Shown here piece after piece: positions 1 to 4,879 of a DNA stretch of 5,938 bases. The position numbers and the translations under genes were made by a program. The notes under the pieces were generated by a model, which saw nothing but the letters and a program-made list of their open reading frames with translations, was not told where the DNA came from and did not search any database. Source of the stretch: an uncultured Anaerostipes sp. (GTDB taxonomy: Bacteria > Bacillota > Clostridia > Lachnospirales > Lachnospiraceae); the NCBI GenBank assembly GCA_900756035.1, contig CAAEIR010000100.1, positions 1-5,938 of the forward strand, given 5' to 3'. Numbering within the stretch: the first letter of the stretch is position 1; each line of letters starts with the position of its first letter.

Positions 1-510
1 GGATATGAGGCTGCCTTTGGTATTCTGTTTGCCTATTACATCGGAGAACGCCTGATTTACCGAAAAAAGCCTGACGGCTCCCAGCCGATTGTCCTGCGCC
101 GCCGGGGAATCCTTTGGGCTTTATTATTCTATGTCCCATATCTGCTTTACGGCTTTGCAGGAGATGTGATTTTTCTGTTTTGGGAGAATGGGCGCAAAGA
201 GGGAGCGGTGTTTTTTCTCGTAAAACTGCTGGCCTTTATTGGACTGTGCGTGAAACTTTATAAAATGCCAAAAGAGCGTGGGGCAACTTCGGCTCTGCAT
301 GGGACAATCCGGCCGAAGTTGGACAACGGTCAAAACGCATGGGAGCTGCTTTTTCGCATCTGCGTCATTGGTTTTTTTATCCTGATGTGGTCAGAGCCGG
401 TCTTTTTGAGATTTCAGGGATTTATTATAACGGATATCATATCGCTTCTGAAACCGTTGATGCTTATCTATATTGTGATATGTCCGGTGCATGGGAAATA
501 TAAGGATTAA
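1..510 (+). CDS. Unrecognised polytopic membrane protein, C-terminal part (5' end outside window)
   Basis: Frame 1 is open from the first base to the TAA at 508-510, giving 169 residues with no in-window start that is preceded by a good ribosome binding site. The gene therefore begins upstream; the GTG at 166 is internal and should not be used as a start. Five hydrophobic stretches suggest membrane spans at roughly residues 4-20, 37-62, 68-87, 116-136 and 140-161. Between them are basic loops (RKK at 21-23, RRR at 33-35), fitting a multi-pass cytoplasmic-membrane protein. No motif lets me name the family or substrate. G+C content is visibly higher than in the cluster from 742 onward, so this gene may belong to a different evolutionary block. 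It converges with the DUF5131 remnant on the minus strand, with only 11 bases between the two stop codons. Confidence 0.75.
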   Translation, partial: GYEAAFGILFAYYIGERLIYRKKPDGSQPIVLRRRGILWALLFYVPYLLYGFAGDVIFLFWENGRKEGAVFFLVKLLAFIGLCVKLYKMPKERGATSALHGTIRPKLDNGQNAWELLFRICVIGFFILMWSEPVFLRFQGFIITDIISLLKPLMLIYIVICPVHGKYKD

Positions 511-521
511 ATCATTTCATT

Positions 522-608
522 TTATTCGGCATCTCTCCGGTAAACATAGCAGTTCGCACAGCCGGGACTGATCTTCTTGCAGCCATGCCCTGGGTTCCAG
601 GTTGCCAT
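522..608 (-). pseudogene. Truncated phage Gp37/Gp68-family (DUF5131) three-cysteine protein, N-terminal remnant
   Basis: On the minus strand, an ATG at 608-606 opens a 28-codon frame ending in TAA (524-522). It starts MATWNPGHGC and then contains SPGCANCYVYR, which is the characteristic N-terminus of the phage Gp37/Gp68 (DUF5131) family with its CX6CX2C cysteine triad (Cys10, Cys17, Cys20). A ribosome binding site, GAGAGGTG, lies 4 bases upstream of the ATG (613-620 on the plus strand). Family members are normally a few hundred residues. Here homology stops after the conserved YRRDAE, and the following codons on the minus strand run into antisense of the upstream membrane-protein gene. The rest of the gene has therefore been lost rather than interrupted by one point mutation. 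The cysteine triad resembles an Fe-S/radical-SAM-like binding motif, but a 28-residue peptide cannot carry the enzyme's fold. The identification rests on remembered family sequence. Confidence 0.75.
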
Positions 609-741
609 ATCACACCTCTCTTTCTCCGGCGTTTTCCCGGACTTTGACATTCCCCGTAAAAAGCTGTTTCTAATTCAATTATTTATGTAGAACTCAAATC
701 CCTCAACATTATTCAGCCATGCATGATTTGCATATTGGGTC
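609..741. other. Intergenic region between the DUF5131 remnant and the marR promoter
   Basis: The gene-free stretch from 511 to 809 is occupied by the DUF5131 remnant, this segment and the marR control region. Between 609 and 741 I see only the ribosome binding site of the minus-strand remnant (613-620) and AT-rich sequence. There is no convincing terminator, RNA gene or second promoter. A minus-strand open frame of 40 codons (797 to 675) crosses the right part of this segment, but it has no ribosome binding site and is not called as a gene. Confidence 0.5.
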
Positions 742-770
742 TTGACAAAATCCGAAATCGGATTCATAAT
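742..770 (+). promoter_or_regulatory. Near-consensus vegetative (sigma-70/sigma-A type) promoter of the marR cluster
   Basis: TTGACA at 742-747 is a perfect -35 box. It is followed by an optimal 17-base spacer and CATAAT at 765-770, which matches the -10 consensus at five of six positions. Transcription should start around 776-779, about 30 bases before the marR ATG. The spacer is almost wholly occupied by a palindromic operator and a second operator covers the expected start point. The promoter is therefore intrinsically strong but arranged for tight repression. It is the only clear promoter I find for the genes from marR to the GNAT gene. Confidence 0.88.
749..764. promoter_or_regulatory. 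Operator 1: palindrome in the -35/-10 spacer, probable MarR site
   Basis: AATCCGA-AA-TCGGATT is a perfect 7-bp inverted repeat around a 2-base centre, lying inside the promoter spacer. MarR dimers typically bind such 16-20 bp palindromes in their own promoters, and occupancy here would exclude RNA polymerase. That the neighbouring MarR protein is the binder is inferred from position. Confidence 0.8.
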
Positions 771-771
771 A

Positions 772-787
772 AAACCGAAATCGGATT
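772..787. promoter_or_regulatory. Operator 2: near-identical palindrome over the predicted transcription start
   Basis: AAACCGA-AA-TCGGATT repeats operator 1 with one changed base in the left arm. The 13-base core CCGAAATCGGATT is identical in both copies (752-764 and 775-787). The centre-to-centre distance is 23 bp, close to two helical turns, so two dimers could sit on nearby faces of the helix. The site lies between the -10 box and the marR ribosome binding site. Confidence 0.78.
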
Positions 788-809
788 TTAAAACCATGGA
801 GGAACCATT

Positions 810-1304
810 ATGTTAAAAACGGTCAAAGAACAAAACTTAGAATTAAACCGCCTTTGGAGAATGCAGGATCAGTTATATCAAGCTTACGCTACTCGCTGCG
901 GTTTGTCTTCCGTATCCTTTTGGGTATTGTATACCTTAAGTGAGGCAGATGAGGTCTACACTCAAAATGCGCTTGCCGAAATGTGGTATTTTCCGAAGCA
1001 GACGGTTAACTCAGCAATCGCAGGTCTTGTAAAAACGGGATATATAAGACTTGAACAGATTGCCGGGGCAAGAAACAGTAAGGCGGTAAAACTGACGGAA
1101 CAGGGATTGGATATATGTAAACGCCTTGTTAATCCTCTTGTACATGCTGAGTTGAGTGCATTATTAAAAATGTCGGAGGAGGAACGCCGAATGTTCCTGG
1201 AACTCTCCGACAAACAGCAGCGTTTCCTGCGGGCTGAACTGGATGCCGTTTATCAAGATGAAGCAGTCGATTTTAATGCAGGCAGCAAAGAGGTGCAAAA
1301 ATGA
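810..1304 (+). CDS. MarR-family winged-helix transcriptional regulator
   Basis: This 164-residue protein has the usual MarR length and layout: an N-terminal dimerisation helix (about 5-30), a winged helix-turn-helix with TQNALAEMW (51-59) as the first helix and PKQTVNSAIAGLVKTGYI (62-79) as the recognition helix, a wing at about 80-94, and C-terminal dimerisation helices (about 97-150). The wing reads AGARNSKAVKLTEQG, so the frequent Asp-x-Arg-x-Asp pattern of the family is altered while the following LTEQG is typical. The ATG at 810 is supported by GGAGG at 798-802 with 7 bases of spacing. The gene sits directly behind a promoter with two matching palindromes, which implies autorepression. 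Co-transcription with a MATE exporter downstream suggests that it senses a compound the exporter removes and is released from DNA by it, as in MepR-like systems. The ligand cannot be read from sequence. Confidence 0.92.
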   Translation: MLKTVKEQNLELNRLWRMQDQLYQAYATRCGLSSVSFWVLYTLSEADEVYTQNALAEMWYFPKQTVNSAIAGLVKTGYIRLEQIAGARNSKAVKLTEQGLDICKRLVNPLVHAELSALLKMSEEERRMFLELSDKQQRFLRAELDAVYQDEAVDFNAGSKEVQK

Positions 1305-1489
1305 ATTTAGAGCAATGGGTTCTATGCCCTTTCTGTAAAAGCAAAACCCGGCTGAAAATACGGGATGATACAGTATTAAAAAATTTTCCGCTGTTTTGTC
1401 CTAAATGCAGGCATGAAACACTTATAGATGCAGAACAAATGAATATATCCGAAAGCAAAGAGCCAGACGCAAAGACGCAGAGCCGATAA
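1301..1489 (+). CDS. Cysteine-rich KTR domain protein (small zinc-ribbon-like)
   Basis: This 62-residue protein has two CPxC knuckles, CPFC at residues 9-12 and CPKC at 33-36, separated by a basic stretch containing the KTR motif (15-17). This is the layout of the Cys_rich_KTR family (which I recall as PF14205). The four cysteines very probably bind one zinc ion as a rubredoxin- or ribbon-like fold. Members are common near mobile-element cargo and regulators in Clostridia, and no molecular function is established that I know of. The start ATG overlaps the marR stop as ATGA (1301-1304), with AGAGGTG at 1289-1295, so translation is probably coupled to marR. The last codons, rich in Lys, Asp and Glu, and the stop lie in the left arm of the following terminator. 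A nucleic-acid-binding or redox-sensing accessory role beside MarR is a guess. Confidence 0.85.
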   Translation: MNLEQWVLCPFCKSKTRLKIRDDTVLKNFPLFCPKCRHETLIDAEQMNISESKEPDAKTQSR

Positions 1490-1520
1490 TCCGTATATTA
1501 GATACGATTATCGGCTTTTC
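1481..1520 (+). terminator. Intrinsic terminator overlapping the KTR stop codon
   Basis: AGCCGATAATC (1481-1491) pairs perfectly with GATTATCGGCT (1506-1516) to form an 11-bp stem. The inner GTAT/ATAC (1493-1496 with 1502-1505) can extend it past a single-base bulge. A T-run (TTTTCT) follows immediately. The KTR stop codon TAA (1487-1489) is inside the left arm, so ribosomes finishing KTR would melt the hairpin. I see no good promoter in the 40 bases between it and the kinase gene, so the downstream genes probably depend on partial read-through. Confidence 0.85.
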
Positions 1521-1558
1521 TATTTATAAAGTGAAAACATGAATGGAGGAATTATTTA

Positions 1559-2182
1559 ATGAGGATTATTACAATCAGCCGAGAATTTGGAAGCGGCGGA
1601 AGAGAAATTGGAAAACGACTTGCCGGCCAGCTCGGCGTTGATTATTATGACAAAGAAATCATCACCGCTATTGCAGGTAAAAAAGGATTAGACGAAGATT
1701 ACGTGTCTGATATATTGGAGCATCACGGGTGGCAGAATGTACCGCTGACTTTTTGCCGTTCCCTTACAACGGTGACTGTAGTACGGTCTGTCAAAGCCGA
1801 TTTATTAGTGGAACAGACAAGAGTAATCGAGAGTATTGCAAAGGCCGGAAAGGATTGTGTTATCGTTGGACGAAATGCAGATGAATTGCTCAGGGAGCAT
1901 CACCCCTTTAATGTTTTTGTCTGTGCTGATATGGAGTCAAAAATTCGCCGTTGTATGGAGCGGGCTGAAAAAAACGAAAATTTGTCCCGAAAAGAACTGG
2001 AACGAAAAATTCGCAGCATTGACAAAAACCGTGCTGAGGTTCGTGAAATTATTACACATAAAGGCTGGGGAGTACATACCTCCTATCACCTGACAGTCAA
2101 CGCCACCGATTGGAATTTGAAGGAATTAACATCAGCCGTTGCAGCGTTTGCCGAGAGCTGGTTCAGGAGGACAAACCCATGA
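1559..2182 (+). CDS. Cytidylate-kinase-like family P-loop protein
   Basis: This 207-residue protein begins MRIITISREFGSGG, the hallmark opening of the cytidylate-kinase-like family (Cytidylate_kin2). The glycine-rich phosphate-binding loop GSGGREIGKRLA lies at residues 11-22. YYDKEII (29-35), VIVGRNAD (101-108) and FVCADMESKIRRCMER (120-135) follow the family pattern. So does the lid-like segment IDKNRAEVREIITHKGWG (154-171), with Arg and Lys residues expected to contact phosphates. True CMP kinase (Cmk) is a different, housekeeping branch, so the substrate here is unknown: a nucleotide, nucleoside analogue or other small molecule is possible. The ATG at 1559 has GGAGGA at 1545-1550 with an 8-base spacer. 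The gene ends in ATGA overlap with the MATE gene, implying coupled translation. Related kinase-MATE pairs are, to my recollection, recurrent in Clostridia. Function in cytoplasm. Confidence 0.85.
   Translation: MRIITISREFGSGGREIGKRLAGQLGVDYYDKEIITAIAGKKGLDEDYVSDILEHHGWQNVPLTFCRSLTTVTVVRSVKADLLVEQTRVIESIAKAGKDCVIVGRNADELLREHHPFNVFVCADMESKIRRCMERAEKNENLSRKELERKIRSIDKNRAEVREIITHKGWGVHTSYHLTVNATDWNLKELTSAVAAFAESWFRRTNP
2164..2170 (+). promoter_or_regulatory. Ribosome binding site deciding the MATE start
   Basis: CAGGAGG, a strong anti-Shine-Dalgarno match, sits 8 bases before the ATG at 2179 and inside the 3' end of the kinase gene. The alternative TTG start at 2110, in the same frame, has no such site, and its 23 extra residues are polar and cysteine-containing, unlike a MATE N-terminus. 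The ATG at 2179 is therefore chosen. Confidence 0.85.
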
Positions 2183-3504
2183 TACAGCTCTCTGATCACT
2201 TTAATTATAAAAGACTATTACAATTTACATACCCCACCATTGTCATGCTGATTATCAGCTCTGTATATGGTGTGGTCGACGGCTACTTTGTATCAAATTT
2301 TGTAGGTAAAACACCATTTACCGCAATCAATTTTATCATGCCCTTTCTCTTGATATTAGGGTGTGTGGGATTTCTGTTTGGAACAGGCGGAGGGGCATTG
2401 ATTGCTAAAACAATGGGCGAAGGCAGGCAGAATAAGGCCAGTGAGCAGTTTTCCTTACTCATCTATGCCTCTTCCATATGCGGTGTGCTTTTAGCTGTAT
2501 TTGGTATGGCAGCGCTGCGGTGGATTGCGTCTGCATTAGGTGCAGAAGGCCGGCTGTTAGAGGACAGCGTTACCTATGGACGGGTGGTTTTACTTGCCAT
2601 ACCGGCGTATATCCTGCAATGTGAATTTCAATGCCTGTTTGCCACGGCAGAAAAGCCGAAACTTGGTTTGTACATTGCAATTGCCGCAGGAGTAACGAAT
2701 ATGGTACTTGATTTCCTGTTTATCGTTGTATTTAAATGGGGATTGGTTGGTGCAGCTGCCGCTACTGCAATCGGCCAATTGATCGGTGGTATTGTTCCTG
2801 TAATTTATTTTAGCCGTCCTAATGACAGCCTGCTCCGACTTACTAAAACGAAATTTGATGGATCGGTTTTGTTGAAAACGGCTTCTAACGGTTCTTCTGA
2901 ATTGATGACCAATATTTCTACCTCTGTTGTCAGTATGCTTTATAATGCACAATTACTGAAATATGCCGGAGAAGACGGCGTTGCATCATATGGAGTTTTG
3001 CTATATGTTGCGTTACTCTTTCAAGCTGTGTTCATTGGATATTCCGTAGGGACAGCTCCAGTTATCAGTTATCATTATGGTGCGAAAAACCATAACGAGT
3101 TATCAAGTTTGCGGAAAAAGAGCATCTTTATCATAATCGCCTTTGCTGTTGCTATGTTTGCGGCAGGGGAACTGCTGTCAAAACCCATTGCAATGCTTTT
3201 TGTCGGCTACGACCAGGGATTGATGGATATGACGCAGAGAGCTTTTATGATTTACTCTTTTTCATTCCTGTTCTCCGGATTTGGTGTTTGGGGTTCCAGC
3301 TTTTTCACTGCGTTAAACGACGGAGTAGTATCTGCCCTTATTGCTTTTATGCGTATCCTGGTATTCCAGGTTGCATCTGTGCTTATATTCCCATTGATTT
3401 GGCAGCTGGACGGTATTTGGTTCTCGATTGTTGGGGCGGAATTCATGGCAGCGATTGTTACCGCATTGTTCTTAATTGGCAAGCAAAAAAAATATCATTA
3501 CTAA
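2179..3504 (+). CDS. MATE-family efflux transporter (MepA-like)
   Basis: From the ATG at 2179 this is a 441-residue protein, the normal size for a MATE exporter, with about twelve hydrophobic segments in two homologous halves. The first half has LLQFTYPTIVMLIISSVYGVVDGYFV (13-38) and the loop GTGGGALIAKTMGEGRQNKA (68-87). The second half has the matching conserved GTAPVISYHYGAKNHNEL (291-308). These are typical MATE signatures, and the closest character is the MepA/DinF-like branch. Such proteins sit in the cytoplasmic membrane and expel cationic drugs, dyes or metabolites by Na+ or H+ antiport. The start overlaps the kinase stop (ATGA, 2179-2182), so stoichiometric production of kinase and exporter is likely. 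Expression should follow the MarR-controlled promoter through read-through of the terminator at 1481-1520. The substrate is not deducible. Confidence 0.94.
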   Translation: MIQLSDHFNYKRLLQFTYPTIVMLIISSVYGVVDGYFVSNFVGKTPFTAINFIMPFLLILGCVGFLFGTGGGALIAKTMGEGRQNKASEQFSLLIYASSICGVLLAVFGMAALRWIASALGAEGRLLEDSVTYGRVVLLAIPAYILQCEFQCLFATAEKPKLGLYIAIAAGVTNMVLDFLFIVVFKWGLVGAAAATAIGQLIGGIVPVIYFSRPNDSLLRLTKTKFDGSVLLKTASNGSSELMTNISTSVVSMLYNAQLLKYAGEDGVASYGVLLYVALLFQAVFIGYSVGTAPVISYHYGAKNHNELSSLRKKSIFIIIAFAVAMFAAGELLSKPIAMLFVGYDQGLMDMTQRAFMIYSFSFLFSGFGVWGSSFFTALNDGVVSALIAFMRILVFQVASVLIFPLIWQLDGIWFSIVGAEFMAAIVTALFLIGKQKKYHY

Positions 3505-3518
3505 ATTGAGGTGTAAAT

Positions 3519-4061
3519 ATGAATTTACTGATTAAAAACGTTACTTCAGATTTTGAAGATATAAATGCTCTTGAACGTTTAAATAATGAAGCGTTTCCAG
3601 CAGAGGAACGCATGGAAATCGATGAAATGATGCAGTTAATTTCCAGACAGATAATTGAAGTGACTGCTGTTTATGATGATAGTACCTTTGTCGGTTTTTA
3701 TGCACTGTCTGTCCGTAAACCCACTGCCTATGTATTCTTCCTGGCGATAGACAGTTCCAAACGCTCCAGGGGCTATGGCAGCAAAGCGTTGGCCTTGATG
3801 AAAAAACAATATGCCGGTTATCAGATTGTCTTAGATATGGAAGCTATAGATGATGAAGCGGAAAACATTGAGCAGCGTAAAGCACGTAAAAGCTTTTATC
3901 TTTGCAATGGCTATCATGAAACAGGTTATTACCTGGATTATAATGATTTAATAATGGAAGTGTTATGTACGGATGAAGAACTGGATGCAGACAGCTTTCG
4001 GATACTTTTGGATAAATTGAAAATCAGGAAGACGCCGTTTGTATTGGTCCGAATGAATTGA
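3519..4061 (+). CDS. GNAT-family N-acetyltransferase
   Basis: This 180-residue protein has the GNAT core. FFLAIDSSKRSRGYGSKAL (73-91) holds the acetyl-CoA pyrophosphate-binding motif R-x-x-G-x-G (Arg82-Ser-Arg-Gly85-Tyr-Gly87) after the beta-4 strand. KSFYLCNGYHETGYYL (124-139) is the typical motif B 'FY...GF' segment. It transfers an acetyl group from acetyl-CoA to an amine, with an unknown substrate. About 30 residues after the core (150-180) form an extra C-terminal segment. The ATG at 3519 has GAGGTG at 3508-3513 and lies 14 bases after the MATE stop, so it is in the same transcript. Its position behind an exporter and a MarR regulator makes drug or toxic-amine acetylation plausible, but protein or metabolite acetylation cannot be excluded. 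The stop codon falls in the first unit of the tandem repeat at 4057-4094. Confidence 0.88.
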   Translation: MNLLIKNVTSDFEDINALERLNNEAFPAEERMEIDEMMQLISRQIIEVTAVYDDSTFVGFYALSVRKPTAYVFFLAIDSSKRSRGYGSKALALMKKQYAGYQIVLDMEAIDDEAENIEQRKARKSFYLCNGYHETGYYLDYNDLIMEVLCTDEELDADSFRILLDKLKIRKTPFVLVRMN

Positions 4062-4094
4062 AATAACTAAACATAATTGAAATAACTAAACATA
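4057..4094 (+). repeat. Perfect tandem duplication, 2 x 19 bp
   Basis: ATTGAAATAACTAAACATA occurs twice head to tail (4057-4075 and 4076-4094) with no mismatch. The first copy contains the GNAT stop codon (TGA 4059-4061) and the second lies in the leader of the deiminase-like gene. The lack of divergence implies a recent slippage or duplication event. It is not clearly a promoter: each copy has TTGAAA, but no fitting -10 box follows at 16-18 bases. Confidence 0.9.
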
Positions 4095-4116
4095 AAAAGA
4101 TGGAGAAATGATTTAA

Positions 4117-4776
4117 ATGAAAAAAAGATTAGCCGCAGAATGGGAACCGATTAAGGGAGTTATGATTGCCTGGCCAGCATTTCTTCCACACGCTTATATA
4201 GTAGATTTAACACAGAATTACCATGTCTATCTGTGTGTCCCCGGCCAGGATGAAGAAAATAATGCAAAAAAACATTTGACGGAATGGGGCGGAAACATTC
4301 GCAACGTTACATTCTGCCAAGGCCCCCAGGGGTTTGATGCCCCCTGGGTAAGAGATTGGGGAATGCACCCGATTTTTGATGAAAGCAGGAACTTCCATCT
4401 TGCTGGTGCAGAATACCAAATGTCCACCCCTTTTGTAGCGTATGAGAACCCTGAAGTCATTACAAATCGAACCGGGTATACAAGAACTGGCTGGGGTACA
4501 GAAGATGTAGCACATTGCCGGACAAGAGCGGTATGGGACGAAAATATGCTTTATATTGCTGTCAGAAGATTGGAGGAGGAAGAACCTGCTAATCAGGTAT
4601 TAGATATTCATGTTAATATTGTTGATTACAGCAAAGCCGGATTGATTAAAGGAAGTCTGATGGGAAAACCCGGCGATACAATCGAATATTATGTTGCTGC
4701 TGAAAGCAAGTCGGGCAGGAAAGAAACCATGCCAAGAGTTGCTCCCAAAGGCACTTATAAAGTGCATATAAGGTAA
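4117..4776 (+). CDS. Internally deleted peptidylarginine/agmatine-deiminase-family protein, probably inactive
   Basis: The frame encodes 219 residues with an acceptable ribosome binding site (GGAGA at 4102-4106, 10-base spacer). The N-terminus RLAAEWEPIKGVMIAWP (4-20) and FDAPWVRDWG (73-82) match the PAD_porph/agmatine deiminase family, with Asp80 as the first active-site acidic residue. VAHCRTRAVWDENMLYI (131-147) matches the segment holding the catalytic cysteine (Cys134). The C-terminal part, GDTIEYYVAAESKSGRKETMP (186-206), matches the Ig-like domain that follows the catalytic domain in long PAD-like proteins. Such proteins run to several hundred residues. Here the central catalytic region with the His-x-Asp pair is absent between about residues 112 and 128, and the Ig-like domain seems shortened near 180-185. 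Frame is kept across both sites. The protein is probably inactive as a deiminase; it could be a decaying gene or have a binding role. No signal peptide is seen. Confidence 0.78.
   Translation: MKKRLAAEWEPIKGVMIAWPAFLPHAYIVDLTQNYHVYLCVPGQDEENNAKKHLTEWGGNIRNVTFCQGPQGFDAPWVRDWGMHPIFDESRNFHLAGAEYQMSTPFVAYENPEVITNRTGYTRTGWGTEDVAHCRTRAVWDENMLYIAVRRLEEEEPANQVLDIHVNIVDYSKAGLIKGSLMGKPGDTIEYYVAAESKSGRKETMPRVAPKGTYKVHIR
4325..4348 (+). other. GC-rich hairpin inside the deiminase-like gene
   Basis: CCCAGGGG (4325-4332) and CCCCTGGG (4341-4348) form a perfect 8-bp stem with an 8-base loop, in otherwise AT-rich surroundings. It encodes part of the conserved PQGFDAPW segment, so protein constraint may explain it. 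No T-run follows, so it is not a terminator. Confidence 0.45.
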
Positions 4777-4795
4777 ATAATCTCAAACACACTAT

Positions 4796-4838
4796 ATGGA
4801 GCCGATTAACTGCAAATACTTGGGACAATCGGCTCCAT
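4796..4838 (+). terminator. Long hairpin after the deiminase-like gene, possible terminator without a T-run
   Basis: A-TGGAGCCGATT (4796-4807) pairs perfectly with AATCGGCTCCA-T (4827-4838), giving a 12-bp stem with a 19-base loop. It lies 20 bases after the PAD-like stop and about 40 bases before the AI-2E gene. The sequence after the stem (CAATGATATTTG) has no uninterrupted T-run, so canonical intrinsic termination is doubtful. It could instead be an mRNA-stability or processing element. Its core AGCCGAT/ATCGGCT is shared with the terminator at 1481-1520. Confidence 0.5.
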
Positions 4839-4866
4839 CAATGATATTTGTTCAAATAAAACGAAC

Positions 4867-4874
4867 GAGGAGGT
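4867..4874 (+). promoter_or_regulatory. Strong ribosome binding site of the AI-2E family gene
   Basis: GAGGAGGT lies 5 bases before the ATG at 4880. This near-perfect match fixes the start of the right-edge gene. I find no convincing promoter in the 41 bases between the preceding hairpin and this site. Confidence 0.85.
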
Positions 4875-4879
4875 CTGAT

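Noticed and set aside
83..94. AGCCGATTGTCC at 83-94 recurring in inverse orientation at 4823-4834, considered as possible element ends
   Set aside because: A 12-base inverted match is expected about once or twice by chance in 6 kb. Neither copy shows flanking target duplications or other end features.
166..510. GTG at 166 as a start for the left-edge gene
   Set aside because: The frame is open continuously from base 1 with membrane-protein-like sequence on both sides of the GTG, and no ribosome binding site precedes it.
675..797. Minus-strand open frame of 40 codons (start at 797 or, internally, 767) crossing the marR promoter and both operators
   Set aside because: Neither start has a ribosome binding site, it overlaps a consensus promoter and its palindromes, and the product matches nothing I recognise. 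Part of its openness is explained by the repeated operator sequence.
2110..2178. Upstream TTG extension of the MATE protein (23 extra residues)
   Set aside because: There is no ribosome binding site for the TTG, the extension reads through the kinase 3' end with un-MATE-like polar residues, and the ATG at 2179 has a strong CAGGAGG and a typical ATGA overlap.
1559..2182. Housekeeping cytidylate kinase (cmk)
   Set aside because: The REFGSGGREIG opening and the VGRNAD segment belong to the cytidylate-kinase-like branch, not to canonical Cmk, and the gene neighbourhood is accessory. No cmk symbol is given.
4058..4105. TTGAAA in each tandem repeat copy as a -35 box for the deiminase-like gene
   Set aside because: No TATAAT-like hexamer lies 16-18 bases downstream of either copy, so a promoter cannot be supported.
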